Shown here one piece after another: positions 43,832 through 52,641 of a stretch of DNA of 64,000 nt (position 1 is its first letter; each line of letters opens with the position of its first letter). This DNA is from Nocardiopsis sp. MG754419 (lineage in GTDB: Bacteria > Actinomycetota > Actinomycetes > Streptosporangiales > Streptosporangiaceae). The notes beneath the pieces are model-generated. The model saw only the letters and a list, made by a program, of their open reading frames with translations, was not told the DNA's origin and did no database searches. The stretch is taken from NCBI RefSeq assembly GCF_018207095.1, contig NZ_QOCZ01000020.1:1-64000 (forward strand), given 5' to 3'. The translations under genes were made by a program, and so were the position numbers.

Positions 43832-45591
43832 GAGGCCTCCTCGTCATCGGTACCACCGCGCGCCTTGACGGTCGGCTCGCCCAGGGAGGTGAAGTTACGC
43901 CCCAGGGCGATCTCCGGCGGAACCAGCGGCAGCGGTGAACCGCGCAGCTCGGCTCCGGCGCGTCGGGGCAGGGACAACCGGAACTGGGAGCCCTGACCGG
44001 GCAGGCCCCACGCCTGGAGCCAACCACCGTGCAGGGTGGCGTCCTCCTTGGCGATGGACAGCCCGAGGCCGGTGCCCCCGGTGGTGCGCACCCTGGAGTA
44101 GTCGGCCCGCCAGAAGCGGTCGAAGCACAGGTGCTCCTCCCCCTCCTTGAGGCCCACCCCGTAGTCGCGCACGGCCACGGCGATGGCGTCGCGGTCGCCG
44201 GCGGCGGCGACCACGACGTCCCGTCCCTCGCTGTGCTCGATGGCGTTGACCACCAGGTTGCGCAGGATGCGGTTGATGCGTCGGGTGTCGAACTCGGCCA
44301 TGCAGGGTTCGGCGGGCAGCCGCAGGACCACCTTGATGCCGCGCCGTTCGGCGATCTGTTCGGCGTCGCCGACCGCCTTCATCACCGAGTCCCGGATGTC
44401 GGCGGACTCGGTGCCGAGCGTGGCCGCCCCCGCGTCGTGGCGGCTGATCTCCAGCAGGTCGGCGAGCAGTTCCTCGAAGCGTTCCACCTGGCTCTGGAGC
44501 AGCTCCACGGAGCGCCGGTGCGAGGCGTCGAGTTCCTCACGGTCGTCGAAGAGCAGGTCTCCGGCCATGCGGATGGTGGTGAGCGGGGTGCGCAGCTCGT
44601 GGGAGACGTCGGAGACGAACTGGCGCTGGAGTTTGGACAGCTCCTCCAGCTCCTGGATCTTCTCCTGGAGGTTGCCCGCCATGTCGTTGAAGGACACCGC
44701 GAGCCGGGCCAGGTCGTCCTCACCCTGCACGGTCATGCGTTCGGCGAGGTCGCCGGAGGCCAGCCGTTCCGCGGACTGGGCGGCGGAGCGGACCGGGGTG
44801 ACCACCATGCGGGTGATCATGAACGCGATGAGTCCGAGGAGGATCACCAACAGCACGGCGACGAGCGCGACGGTGTTCTGGACCAGGTCCAGGATCTCCT
44901 GCTCGTGCTGGAGCGGGAACACGTAGTAGAGCTCGTAGGCGTGGGTCAGTTGGGCGCCCACGACCAGGGCGGGCTCGACGGTCCCGTCCTCGGTCTCGAT
45001 CCGGGTGTAGGTGTGGTACTGCTGGTCGGGCGCCTCGGTGTGGCGGACCTGTTCCACCAGTCGCTCGGGCACGCTCTCGTTGACGGTGTCCTCGTCGACG
45101 GTCGCCCAACCGCGCTCGTCGCTGACCGAGGGCAGCACGACCACGCCGTACAGCCCGGTCTCGCCGCTGCGGCTGGTCAGCTCCCGCGCGATGTTGTTGA
45201 GCAGTCGGTCCCGGTCGCTGGACTCGTTCTCCTGGAGCTCCGCGAGGGCGTAGCTGAGCCCCGCCCTGTGGTCGTTGACCGCGGCGTTGACCTTGGCCTC
45301 CAGCAGACCGCCCCGCACCTCGGAGATGAGCACGTAGCCCAGTCCGGCCATCACCAGCAACGACAGGACCAGGGTCGTGCTGATGACGCGCAGGTACAGC
45401 GAACGACGCCAGTTGGTGTGCACACCGCGCACCAGGGCGCGCGCGGCGCGCTGGGCGAGGAGGTAGGCACGGCTCAGACCGGTGTTGTGGTCGGGTCGAC
45501 CGTCGTCGGAGGCGGGCAGCCCTGAGGAGGGGACCGACCGCTCCCCTTCGGGCTCGATCCGCCGTCCCTCCTCGGGTTCGGACAGGGTCAT
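43828..45591 (-). CDS. mtrB: Sensor histidine kinase MtrB
   Basis: 587 residues, taking ATG 45591 with AGGA 5 nt upstream; an in-frame ATG at 45636 would overlap mtrA. Two helices (about 60-80 and 240-262) flank an extracellular sensor domain, then a HAMP domain. The H-box is SDVSHELRTPLTTIR, the N-box NLVVNAIEHSEG, the G1 box DYGVGL and the G2 box GTGLGLSI. The tail after the kinase core is long. It phosphorylates MtrA and controls division and wall genes. The stop overlaps lpqB. Confidence 0.95.
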   Translation of the reverse strand: MTLSEPEEGRRIEPEGERSVPSSGLPASDDGRPDHNTGLSRAYLLAQRAARALVRGVHTNWRRSLYLRVISTTLVLSLLVMAGLGYVLISEVRGGLLEAKVNAAVNDHRAGLSYALAELQENESSDRDRLLNNIARELTSRSGETGLYGVVVLPSVSDERGWATVDEDTVNESVPERLVEQVRHTEAPDQQYHTYTRIETEDGTVEPALVVGAQLTHAYELYYVFPLQHEQEILDLVQNTVALVAVLLVILLGLIAFMITRMVVTPVRSAAQSAERLASGDLAERMTVQGEDDLARLAVSFNDMAGNLQEKIQELEELSKLQRQFVSDVSHELRTPLTTIRMAGDLLFDDREELDASHRRSVELLQSQVERFEELLADLLEISRHDAGAATLGTESADIRDSVMKAVGDAEQIAERRGIKVVLRLPAEPCMAEFDTRRINRILRNLVVNAIEHSEGRDVVVAAAGDRDAIAVAVRDYGVGLKEGEEHLCFDRFWRADYSRVRTTGGTGLGLSIAKEDATLHGGWLQAWGLPGQGSQFRLSLPRRAGAELRGSPLPLVPPEIALGRNFTSLGEPTVKARGGTDDEEAS

Positions 45592-45607
45592 GAGGATCCT
45601 GGACGGA

Positions 45608-46285
45608 TCAGGCGGTACCGGCCTTGTAGCCGACACCGCGAACGGTCACGACGACCTCGGGGTGCTCCGGGTCCTTCTCGATCTTGGCGCGCAGCCGCTG
45701 CACGTGCACGTTGACCAGGCGCGTGTCGGCGGCGTGGCGGTAGCCCCAGACCTGCTCCAGCAGCACCTCGCGGGTGAACACCTGGCGCGGCTTGCGGGCC
45801 AGGGCGACCAGCAGGTCGAACTCCAGCGGGGTGAGGCTGATCTGCTCGCCGTCACGCCGGACGGCGTGGCCGGCGACGTCGATGGTGATGTCGCCGATCT
45901 GCAGGACCTCGGGGGCCGGCTCCTCGGTGCGACGCAGGCGGACCCGCACGCGGGCCACCAACTCCTTGGGCTTGAAGGGCTTGACGATGTAGTCGTCGGC
46001 CCCCGACTCCAGCCCCAGGACGACGTCGACGGTGTCGCTCTTGGCGGTGAGCATGACGATGGGAACCCCGGACTCGGTCCGGATCTGACGGCACACGTCG
46101 ATGCCGTCGGCCCCGGGAAGCATCAGGTCGAGGAGGACCAGGTCGGGCTTGGTCTCGCGGAAGGCCTCCAGGGCCTTGTCCCCGTCGTGGACGAACGAGG
46201 GCTCGAACCCCTCACCCCGCAGCACGATACCCAGCATCTCGGCGAGGGCGAGGTCATCGTCGACAACCAGTACACGTCCCTTCAT
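45608..46285 (-). CDS. mtrA: Response regulator MtrA
   Basis: 225 residues from ATG 46285, the family length. The receiver domain (1-115) has VLVVDDD and the phosphoacceptor Asp in LVLLDLMLPGADG, with a conserved Lys in VKPFKPKEL. A winged-helix OmpR-type DNA-binding domain (about 130-225) has LLEQVWGYRHAADTRLVNVHV. MtrA is essential or near-essential in many actinobacteria and controls division, wall and development genes. The mtrA and mtrB genes are 16 bp apart. Confidence 0.96.
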   Translation of the reverse strand: MKGRVLVVDDDLALAEMLGIVLRGEGFEPSFVHDGDKALEAFRETKPDLVLLDLMLPGADGIDVCRQIRTESGVPIVMLTAKSDTVDVVLGLESGADDYIVKPFKPKELVARVRVRLRRTEEPAPEVLQIGDITIDVAGHAVRRDGEQISLTPLEFDLLVALARKPRQVFTREVLLEQVWGYRHAADTRLVNVHVQRLRAKIEKDPEHPEVVVTVRGVGYKAGTA

Positions 46286-46734
46286 CGGTGTGTCCGGCAC
46301 CGGTAGGCCGTCCCCGCCGTGTGGGCGGTGAAGCGGTCCGGCACCTACTCCTCTCTCCTGGAACACTCAAGCGGCGTCAGTGATTCGGTGCCCGTGGTCC
46401 CCGATCCTGGGATCCGGGGAACCGCGATTCGATCTTCTCCAACCTTGCCGGCTCCGGGCCCGGCGGGAAGAGCGGTCAACGGTGTTGGGCCCTTTTGGAC
46501 CATTTTCGGCCACCGGCGATGTCGTCCCTGGCCAGGCGGACCTGGAAAGCCACGTGACTTGGCCGGTTGGTAACAGAAAGCATACAAAAGGAATGAAGTG
46601 CGTGGGTTGTACTGCGACACAGGACAACACCACTGAGGAGCGGTGGAACCGGCCGGTAGGTTGGTTTCCGACAGTTCAGTATTGGCGCGAATACGCTCGC
46701 GCAGAGTAACCGAACCTCACGGAGGGCGGGGCGG
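46286..46734. other. mtrA / membrane-operon divergent promoter region
   Basis: 449 bp without a gene. It must promote mtrA leftward and the 46735-52445 operon rightward. The stretch 46560-46690 is AT-richer and includes GGTAAC (46566-46571), a half-site of the kind MtrA binds. I cannot fix promoter boxes with confidence. Confidence 0.45.
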
Positions 46735-48249
46735 ATGAGCCAGGAGGACGACCACCGGGACACGTCCGGGGCGGACCCGAACGGCACCGAGGAGGAACGG
46801 TCGCCCGACTCTGGGAACCCCGGTGGGCCCGCCGGCCCACCCCCCGGGCCCGCGGATCCGTACTCCGGCTGGGCGGCGCCCGGCCAGGGTGCGCCGCATC
46901 CCCCGCAGAGCACGCCCTCTCCGGCCGAGGGGCCCACCGGGCACCCCGGCTTCGCCCCTCCCGAGCAGCCCGGACACGGCGCGCAGGGATACGGGCCCCC
47001 CGGGCAGCAGGGGTACGCGCCTGCGGGCCAGGGACACCAGGGATACGAGCAGCAGGGGTACGGACACCAGGGGTACGGGCAGCAGCCACAGGCCTACCCC
47101 GGATCCGCCTACGGGCCCGCCCCGGGAGGTGCGCCCACCGGTGCGCCGGGGTACGGCGCTCCCCCCGGAGGCCCGCCCGGCCACGGCACCCAGGGATGGT
47201 CCGGGTACGGCCCCGGACGGCCCCAGGCGCCCAAGCCCGGGGTGGTGGCGCTCCGGCCCATGACCCTCGGCGACGTCTTCAACGGAGCGTTCAGCTACGT
47301 CCGCAACAACCCGAAGACCACCATGGGTCTGGCCCTCGTCGTCATGGCGCTGGCCTCCGTCCTCAGCAGCGTCGCGTCGACGCTGTTCCTGGACGACTAC
47401 ACGACGTTCATGGACGAGGTGTTCGCCGACCCCACCGCGCTCGACCCCGAGGCTCCCCTCTTCCCGTTCTCACCGCTGGTCATGGGGCTGATGTACCTGG
47501 GTGAGCTCATCGTCTACCTGGGCGGCGCGATCCTCCTGGGGCTGCTGGCGGCGGTCGCGGGCATGGCCGTCCTCGGACACCGGCTCACCGCCGGGCAGGC
47601 CTGGGCGGCCGCACGCGGACGGATCGGCGCGATCCTCGGGCTGGCCGTGCTGAAGCTGGTCATCGGCTTCGTCATCGGCGTCGTGTTCGCCCTCGCCCTG
47701 ATCCTCGCGGTCTTCGTCGGCGTCATGGTCGGCTACGCCTCCGGAGGCGGGGCCGGCATCGCGATCGGCCTGCTGATCGCCCTGGTGGGCGCCCTGGCGG
47801 TCGCCGCCCCCGCGCTCTGGATCTGGATTCGCCTGTACTACGCCATGCCGCTGGTGGTCCTGGAGCGGGTGGGCCCCTTCCAGGCCATGGCCCGCTCCTG
47901 GCGCCTGTCCCAGGGCAGCTGGTGGCGCACCCTGGGCTACTGGCTGTTGGCCCTCGTCATCGTCTTCGCGGTGCAGATGATCCTCAGCACCCCCGTGAGC
48001 ATGATCGCCGCGTTCATCGGTCTGGCCGCGCCCGGCGCCCTCTGGGCCACAGTGGCCGCCGGGGCGATCACCTACGTGCTCACCGTGCTGATCTACGCGA
48101 TCACCCAGCCGTTCGTGGCCGGGGTCAACACCCTGCTCTACGTCGACCTGCGGATGCGCCGTGAGGGTCTGGACCTGAAGCTGCACCAGGTCGCGCAGCG
48201 CGGCGACACGGTCGGTCCGGAGATCTACCTGCCGGAGCGGCCCGCGTGA
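46735..48249 (+). CDS. Membrane protein with long Tyr/Gly/Gln-rich N-terminal tail
   Basis: 504 residues from ATG 46735. Residues 1-165 are low complexity: Pro/Gly-rich, then repeated GY-G-Q units (QGYGPPGQQGYAP, HQGYGQQPQ). From about 190 onward come some six to seven hydrophobic segments with VALRPMTLGDVFNGAFSYVRNN, the start of a glycerophosphoryl-diester-phosphodiesterase-type membrane domain found in actinobacteria. No catalytic domain is attached. It is first in a five-gene operon, and its end overlaps the next GTG. It may scaffold membrane assemblies; that is inference. Confidence 0.7.
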   Translation: MSQEDDHRDTSGADPNGTEEERSPDSGNPGGPAGPPPGPADPYSGWAAPGQGAPHPPQSTPSPAEGPTGHPGFAPPEQPGHGAQGYGPPGQQGYAPAGQGHQGYEQQGYGHQGYGQQPQAYPGSAYGPAPGGAPTGAPGYGAPPGGPPGHGTQGWSGYGPGRPQAPKPGVVALRPMTLGDVFNGAFSYVRNNPKTTMGLALVVMALASVLSSVASTLFLDDYTTFMDEVFADPTALDPEAPLFPFSPLVMGLMYLGELIVYLGGAILLGLLAAVAGMAVLGHRLTAGQAWAAARGRIGAILGLAVLKLVIGFVIGVVFALALILAVFVGVMVGYASGGGAGIAIGLLIALVGALAVAAPALWIWIRLYYAMPLVVLERVGPFQAMARSWRLSQGSWWRTLGYWLLALVIVFAVQMILSTPVSMIAAFIGLAAPGALWATVAAGAITYVLTVLIYAITQPFVAGVNTLLYVDLRMRREGLDLKLHQVAQRGDTVGPEIYLPERPA

Positions 48250-48896
48250 GACCCCCGACGACCCTGCCCGCGGAGGTGACCCGCGACGAGGGGCGCCGCC
48301 GTGCCATCGAGGAGCTCTCCGACCCCCTGTACGGAGAGCACGAGCCCTCGATCATCGACCGTTTCCTCGACTGGTTGGACTCCTGGCTGGGCTCCCTGCT
48401 GTCGGCCGGTGAGGGGTTCCTTCCGGGCGAGGTGTGGGCGGCCGGTCTCCTCCTGATCCTGGCGATCGGGGCGGTCGTGCTGATCGTGTACCTGCGCCCG
48501 TCGCGCAACCGCCGGTCCGGCGCCCTCGTCCATGAGGGGACCGTGCGCTCGGCGGCCGAACACCGTGCGGCGGCCGACCGTCACGAGGCCGACGGCGAGT
48601 ACGCCGCGGCCGTCACCGAACGTCTGCGCGCCATCAGCGTGGACCTGGAGGACCGGACCATCATCACCCCCCGGGCCGGACGCACCGCCACCGAACTGTC
48701 CACCGAGGCCGCCGCCGTGCTGCCCGGTGAGGCGGAGGGCCTGCGCGAGGGTGCCCGCATCTTCAACGACGTGGCCTACGGCGACCGCGCGGCCACCGCC
48801 GACGCCGCGCGCACCCTGCGGGAACTGGACACGCGTCTTCGCGCCGCGCGTCCGGCGGTCGACGGGACCGCGACCGGGCGGGAGGGTGTCCGATGA
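48246..48896 (+). CDS. DUF4129 membrane protein
   Basis: 216 residues from GTG 48246, overlapping the previous stop. One transmembrane helix (about 63-85, FLPGEVWAAGLLLILAIGAVVLIVYL) separates a short N-terminal part containing DRFLDWLDSWLGSLL from a cytoplasmic domain with AAEHRAAADRHEADGEYAAAVTERLRAI, which fits the DUF4129 transglutaminase-linked region. It is co-encoded with DUF4350, MoxR and DUF58, a set seen across actinobacteria. Function unknown; envelope or protein-quality complex suspected. Confidence 0.8.
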   Translation: MRPPTTLPAEVTRDEGRRRAIEELSDPLYGEHEPSIIDRFLDWLDSWLGSLLSAGEGFLPGEVWAAGLLLILAIGAVVLIVYLRPSRNRRSGALVHEGTVRSAAEHRAAADRHEADGEYAAAVTERLRAISVDLEDRTIITPRAGRTATELSTEAAAVLPGEAEGLREGARIFNDVAYGDRAATADAARTLRELDTRLRAARPAVDGTATGREGVR

Positions 48897-50089
48897 CGAC
48901 GGCCCCCGCTGACACCGTCGTTCGGGACGACCCCCGACCGGCGTCGGAACCCACGTCCGAGGCCCGGCGTCTGTGGCGCGCGGTCCGTGTCCCCGTCGCA
49001 CTGTTCTCCGCCCTGCTCCTGGTGGGGGTTCTGCTGTCCCTGGGCGGTGAACGGTTCCCGTCCGGCCATCTGGAGCCGGAGAACCCCGAACCCACGGGTG
49101 CGCGGGCCTTCGCCCGACTGCTCCAGGAGGACGCCGACGTCACCGTCGCGCGCGACTCCGCGTCGGCGGTCGAGGCCGTCGAACGCGCGGGCGAGGACAC
49201 CGTGCTGCTGGTCTTCCTCGACCACCGGCTGTTGCCCGAAGAGTTGGACGCCCTGGCCGAGCTCGGCACCGACACCGTGCTCGTACAACCGTCGCTGCGC
49301 GCGTTGCGGACCTTCGCGCCGGGCACCGACATGACCGGACGCGTCGAGGACGAGGGCGCGCTCGACCCCGAGTGCACCCTGTCCGCGGCCACCGCCGCCG
49401 GTTCGGCCGACGTCGCCGGCGAGCTGTACACGGCCGACGACGACGTGACCGCGCGCTCCTGCTACCCGGCCGACGGCGGCGCCGCCCTGATCGGTGTCGA
49501 CTCGCCTCAGGGCGCCACCACCACGGTGGTCGGCACCGGGACGTTCCTGAGCAACCGCGACCTGGCCTCCGACGGCAACGCCGCGCTGGCGCTCAACCTG
49601 GCGTCGGCGGAGCACGTGGTGTGGCTGCGCCCGGACGCTCCCGAGGAGGTGGGCGGATCCGAGATCTGGGAGCTGCTCCCCACCGGGATGCTCTGGGCCG
49701 TGGGGCCTCTGGCCCTGACCTTGCTGCTGCTCGCCCTCTGGCGCGGACGCCGGATGGGCGCCCTGGTCCACGAGTCGCTGCCCGTCGTGGTGCGCGCCGC
49801 GGAGACGACCGAGGGACGCGCCCGGTTGTACCGGTCGCGCAACGCCCGGGACCGCGTGGCCGCGTCGTTGCGGGCCGGATTCCTGGAGCGGTCGGTGCCC
49901 CGGCTGGGGCTGAACACCGACACCGCTCCGGAGACCGTGGTGGCCACGATGGCCGCGCGCACCGGCGACGACCCGCACCACCTGGGGCGCCTGCTGTACC
50001 CGGAGGCGGACGACTCCTACGCCGCCGACGACGACGCCATGCTCCGACTCGGTGAGGAACTGGACGAACTCGCCCGGAGGCTGCGATGA
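48893..50089 (+). CDS. DUF4350 membrane protein
   Basis: 398 residues from ATG 48893 (ATGA overlap). A helix near residues 35-52 and another near 260-285 flank an extracytoplasmic alpha/beta domain (about 55-255, with EPTGARAFARLLQEDADVTVA) that resembles a GATase-like DUF4350 fold. A cytoplasmic tail after 285 contains ARLYRSRNARDRVAASLRAGF. It lacks an obvious catalytic Cys triad. It belongs to the same overlapping operon as the MoxR ATPase. Confidence 0.8.
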   Translation: MTTAPADTVVRDDPRPASEPTSEARRLWRAVRVPVALFSALLLVGVLLSLGGERFPSGHLEPENPEPTGARAFARLLQEDADVTVARDSASAVEAVERAGEDTVLLVFLDHRLLPEELDALAELGTDTVLVQPSLRALRTFAPGTDMTGRVEDEGALDPECTLSAATAAGSADVAGELYTADDDVTARSCYPADGGAALIGVDSPQGATTTVVGTGTFLSNRDLASDGNAALALNLASAEHVVWLRPDAPEEVGGSEIWELLPTGMLWAVGPLALTLLLLALWRGRRMGALVHESLPVVVRAAETTEGRARLYRSRNARDRVAASLRAGFLERSVPRLGLNTDTAPETVVATMAARTGDDPHHLGRLLYPEADDSYAADDDAMLRLGEELDELARRLR

Positions 50090-51147
50090 ACCCGAACGGA
50101 CGGACCTCGTCCTCCTCCCCCACAGACCAGAACCGACAAGGGATCGAAAGAGGTACACGGCACGTGAGCGCCTTCACACCCGAGGCACTGCCCTCCGCCG
50201 ACGAGGCGCGGGCGTCCCTGACCGCTCTGCGCCGAGAGGTGGCCAAGGCGGTCGTGGGCCAGGACGAGACGGTGACCGGACTGGTGGTGGCACTGCTGTG
50301 CCGTGGCCACGTTCTGTTGGAGGGTGTGCCCGGTGTCGCCAAGACACTGCTGGTGCGCACGGTCTCGGCGGCCCTGTCCCTGGACCACAAGCGGGTCCAG
50401 TTCACCCCCGACCTGATGCCCGGCGACGTGACCGGGTCGCTCGTCTACGACCAGCACACGGCGAAGTTCGAGTTCATGAAGGGCCCGGTCTTCACCAACC
50501 TCCTGCTGGCCGACGAGATCAACCGGACCCCGCCGAAGACCCAGGCCTCCCTGCTGGAGGCCATGGAGGAGCGGCAGGTCACCGTCGAGGGCGCCCCGGT
50601 GGCGCTGCCCGACCCCTTCATGGTGGCGGCCACCCAGAACCCGGTCGAGTACGAGGGCACCTACCCGCTGCCCGAGGCCCAGTTGGACCGGTTCCTGCTC
50701 AAGGTGACGATCCCACTGCCCGAGCGCGACTCGGAGATCGACATGCTGGGCCGGCACGCCGCCGGTTTCGACCCGGGCGACCTGGCCGCGGCCGGTGTGA
50801 CCGCCGTGGCGGGCGCGGCCGAGCTACAGGCCGCCCGCAACGCCGTGGCCGGGGTGCGTGTGGCGCCGGAGGTCCTCGGCTACATCGTGGACCTGTGCCG
50901 GGCCACCCGTCTCTCGCCGTCCCTGCAGCTCGGCGCGTCCCCCCGAGGCGCCACGGCGCTGCTGCGCACCAGCCGGGCGTGGGCGTGGCTGTCCGGCCGT
51001 GACTACGTGACCCCGGACGACGTGAAGGCGCTGGCCAAGGGCACGCTGCGCCACCGGATCGGGCTGCGGCCGGAGGCCGAGCTGGAGGGTGCCACCACGG
51101 ACGGGATCCTCGACGGCGTCCTGGCCTCCGTCCCGGTGCCGCGCTGA
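50086..51147 (+). CDS. MoxR-family AAA ATPase
   Basis: 353 residues from ATG 50086 (overlaps DUF4350 stop); an in-frame GTG at 50164 is an alternative that would drop a polar tail. Walker A is GVPGVAKTLL, Walker B is LLADEINRTPPKTQ, and sensor 1 is ATQNPVEYEGTYPLPEAQLDRF. The C-terminal lid is standard. MoxR ATPases work as chaperones with von Willebrand-type partners, here the DUF58 protein encoded next. The whole set may assemble or remodel membrane proteins. Confidence 0.93.
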   Translation: MNPNGRTSSSSPTDQNRQGIERGTRHVSAFTPEALPSADEARASLTALRREVAKAVVGQDETVTGLVVALLCRGHVLLEGVPGVAKTLLVRTVSAALSLDHKRVQFTPDLMPGDVTGSLVYDQHTAKFEFMKGPVFTNLLLADEINRTPPKTQASLLEAMEERQVTVEGAPVALPDPFMVAATQNPVEYEGTYPLPEAQLDRFLLKVTIPLPERDSEIDMLGRHAAGFDPGDLAAAGVTAVAGAAELQAARNAVAGVRVAPEVLGYIVDLCRATRLSPSLQLGASPRGATALLRTSRAWAWLSGRDYVTPDDVKALAKGTLRHRIGLRPEAELEGATTDGILDGVLASVPVPR

Positions 51148-52445
51148 TGGTGGTCACCGGCCGGGCCGCGCTCCTGGCGCTGCTCGCGACGGGCGCCGTG
51201 GCGATCTCCGGGCAGATCGGGGGGACCGTCACCGGTATCGCCGTGGGTCTGGTCGTGCTGCTCGTCGTGGTGGACGTGGCCTTGGCGGCCTCGCCACGGC
51301 GGCTCGTGCTGTCCCGTGAGGGCGAGACCTCGTTGCGGTTGGGCGGCTCCGCGTCGGTGTCGGTGTTGGTGGCCAACCCGACCGGGCGTCGCCTGCAGGG
51401 TTCGGTGCGGGACGCCTGGCCGCCGAGTTCGCACGGCGCGCCCAAGGCGCACCGGGTGCGCGTGGAGGCGGGTGAGCGCCGTCGGGTCACGACCACGCTC
51501 ACCCCGACCCGTCGGGGGGACGCGCGTTCCGCCGGGGTCACCGTGCGCAGTATCGGCCCGTTGGGCATCGCCGGTCGCCAGCGCACCCTCCAGACGCCCT
51601 GGACCGTGCGGACGCTGCCCCCGTTCCACAGCCGCAGGCACCTGCCCGGCAAGTTGTCCCGCCTGCGGGAGCTGGAGGGTCGGCACACCGCGATGGTGCG
51701 CGGCCAGGGAAGCGAGTTCGACTCCCTGCGCGACTACGTGCCCGGCGACGACGTCCGGTCGATCGACTGGCGCGCCACCGCCCGCAACGACAGCGTGGTG
51801 GTGCGGACCTGGCGTCCCGAACGCGACCGGCGCATCCTCATCGTGCTGGACACCGGCCGCACCTCGGCCGGACGGGTGGGCGACACCCCGCGCCTGGACC
51901 ACGCCATGGACGCCGCCCTGCTGCTGACCGCCTTGGCGGGGAAGGCCGGCGACCGGGTGGACTTCATGGCCTATGACCGGACCGTCCGCGCCCAGGTGAA
52001 GGCCTCCGGCAAGGGCAGTCAGGTGCATCGGGTCGTGGAGGCCATGGCGCCGTTGGAGGCCACCCTGGTGGAGTCCGACCCCGCCGGGATGGTGGGCACG
52101 GTGCTCGCCCAGGGCCGTAGCCGCAAGTTGGTCGTGCTGCTGACCGACCTCAACGCGACCGCCCTGGAGGAGGGGTTGCTGCCGCGACTGCCGCTGTTGT
52201 CCTCGCACCACCTGTTGCTCGTGGCGGGCATCAAGGACCCGAAGGTGGAGGAGATGGCGGCCGAGCGCGGCAGCGCCGACGCCCTGTACCGGGCGGCCTC
52301 GGCCGAACGCACCCTCAGCGAGCGGCACCGGATCAGCGCCGAGTTGCGCCGGATGGGCGCCGAGGTGGTCGACGCCGGGCCGGAGCACATCGCCCCGGCC
52401 CTGGCCGACGCCTACATCAACCTCAAGGCGCAGGGGCGGCTGTAG
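51147..52445 (+). CDS. DUF58 (vWA-like) protein
   Basis: 432 residues from ATG 51147, overlapping the MoxR stop by one base (TGATG). Two N-terminal hydrophobic helices (about 5-45) are followed by a beta domain and the DUF58 signature GSEFDSLRDYVPGDDVRSIDWRATA near residue 195. A von Willebrand A-like domain with ILIVLDTGRTS follows. The MoxR-DUF58 pair is a widespread chaperone-like system. The operon closes with a strong terminator. Confidence 0.92.
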   Translation: MVVTGRAALLALLATGAVAISGQIGGTVTGIAVGLVVLLVVVDVALAASPRRLVLSREGETSLRLGGSASVSVLVANPTGRRLQGSVRDAWPPSSHGAPKAHRVRVEAGERRRVTTTLTPTRRGDARSAGVTVRSIGPLGIAGRQRTLQTPWTVRTLPPFHSRRHLPGKLSRLRELEGRHTAMVRGQGSEFDSLRDYVPGDDVRSIDWRATARNDSVVVRTWRPERDRRILIVLDTGRTSAGRVGDTPRLDHAMDAALLLTALAGKAGDRVDFMAYDRTVRAQVKASGKGSQVHRVVEAMAPLEATLVESDPAGMVGTVLAQGRSRKLVVLLTDLNATALEEGLLPRLPLLSSHHLLLVAGIKDPKVEEMAAERGSADALYRAASAERTLSERHRISAELRRMGAEVVDAGPEHIAPALADAYINLKAQGRL

Positions 52446-52460
52446 CGCCCCGGGACCGCA

Positions 52461-52497
52461 GGGGCGGGACGGGCCGAACGGTGCTCCGTCCCGCCCC
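52461..52497 (+). terminator. Terminator of the MoxR/DUF58 operon
   Basis: GGGGCGGGACGG (52461-52472) pairs perfectly with CCGTCCCGCCCC (52486-52497), followed by TTCCTT. It begins 16 nt after the DUF58 stop. Confidence 0.75.
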
Positions 52498-52641
52498 TTC
52501 CTTCGACCCTGAGTCGGTCGGCGCGGGCGGGACCACGTCACCGCCTCCGAGGGCGGAGGTGTCCCCTCGACGGATCGAGACCGTACGCCCGTCCCTCGTG
52601 CCGGCCACGCGCACGCGGCAGGTGACGATACGGCTCGGTGC

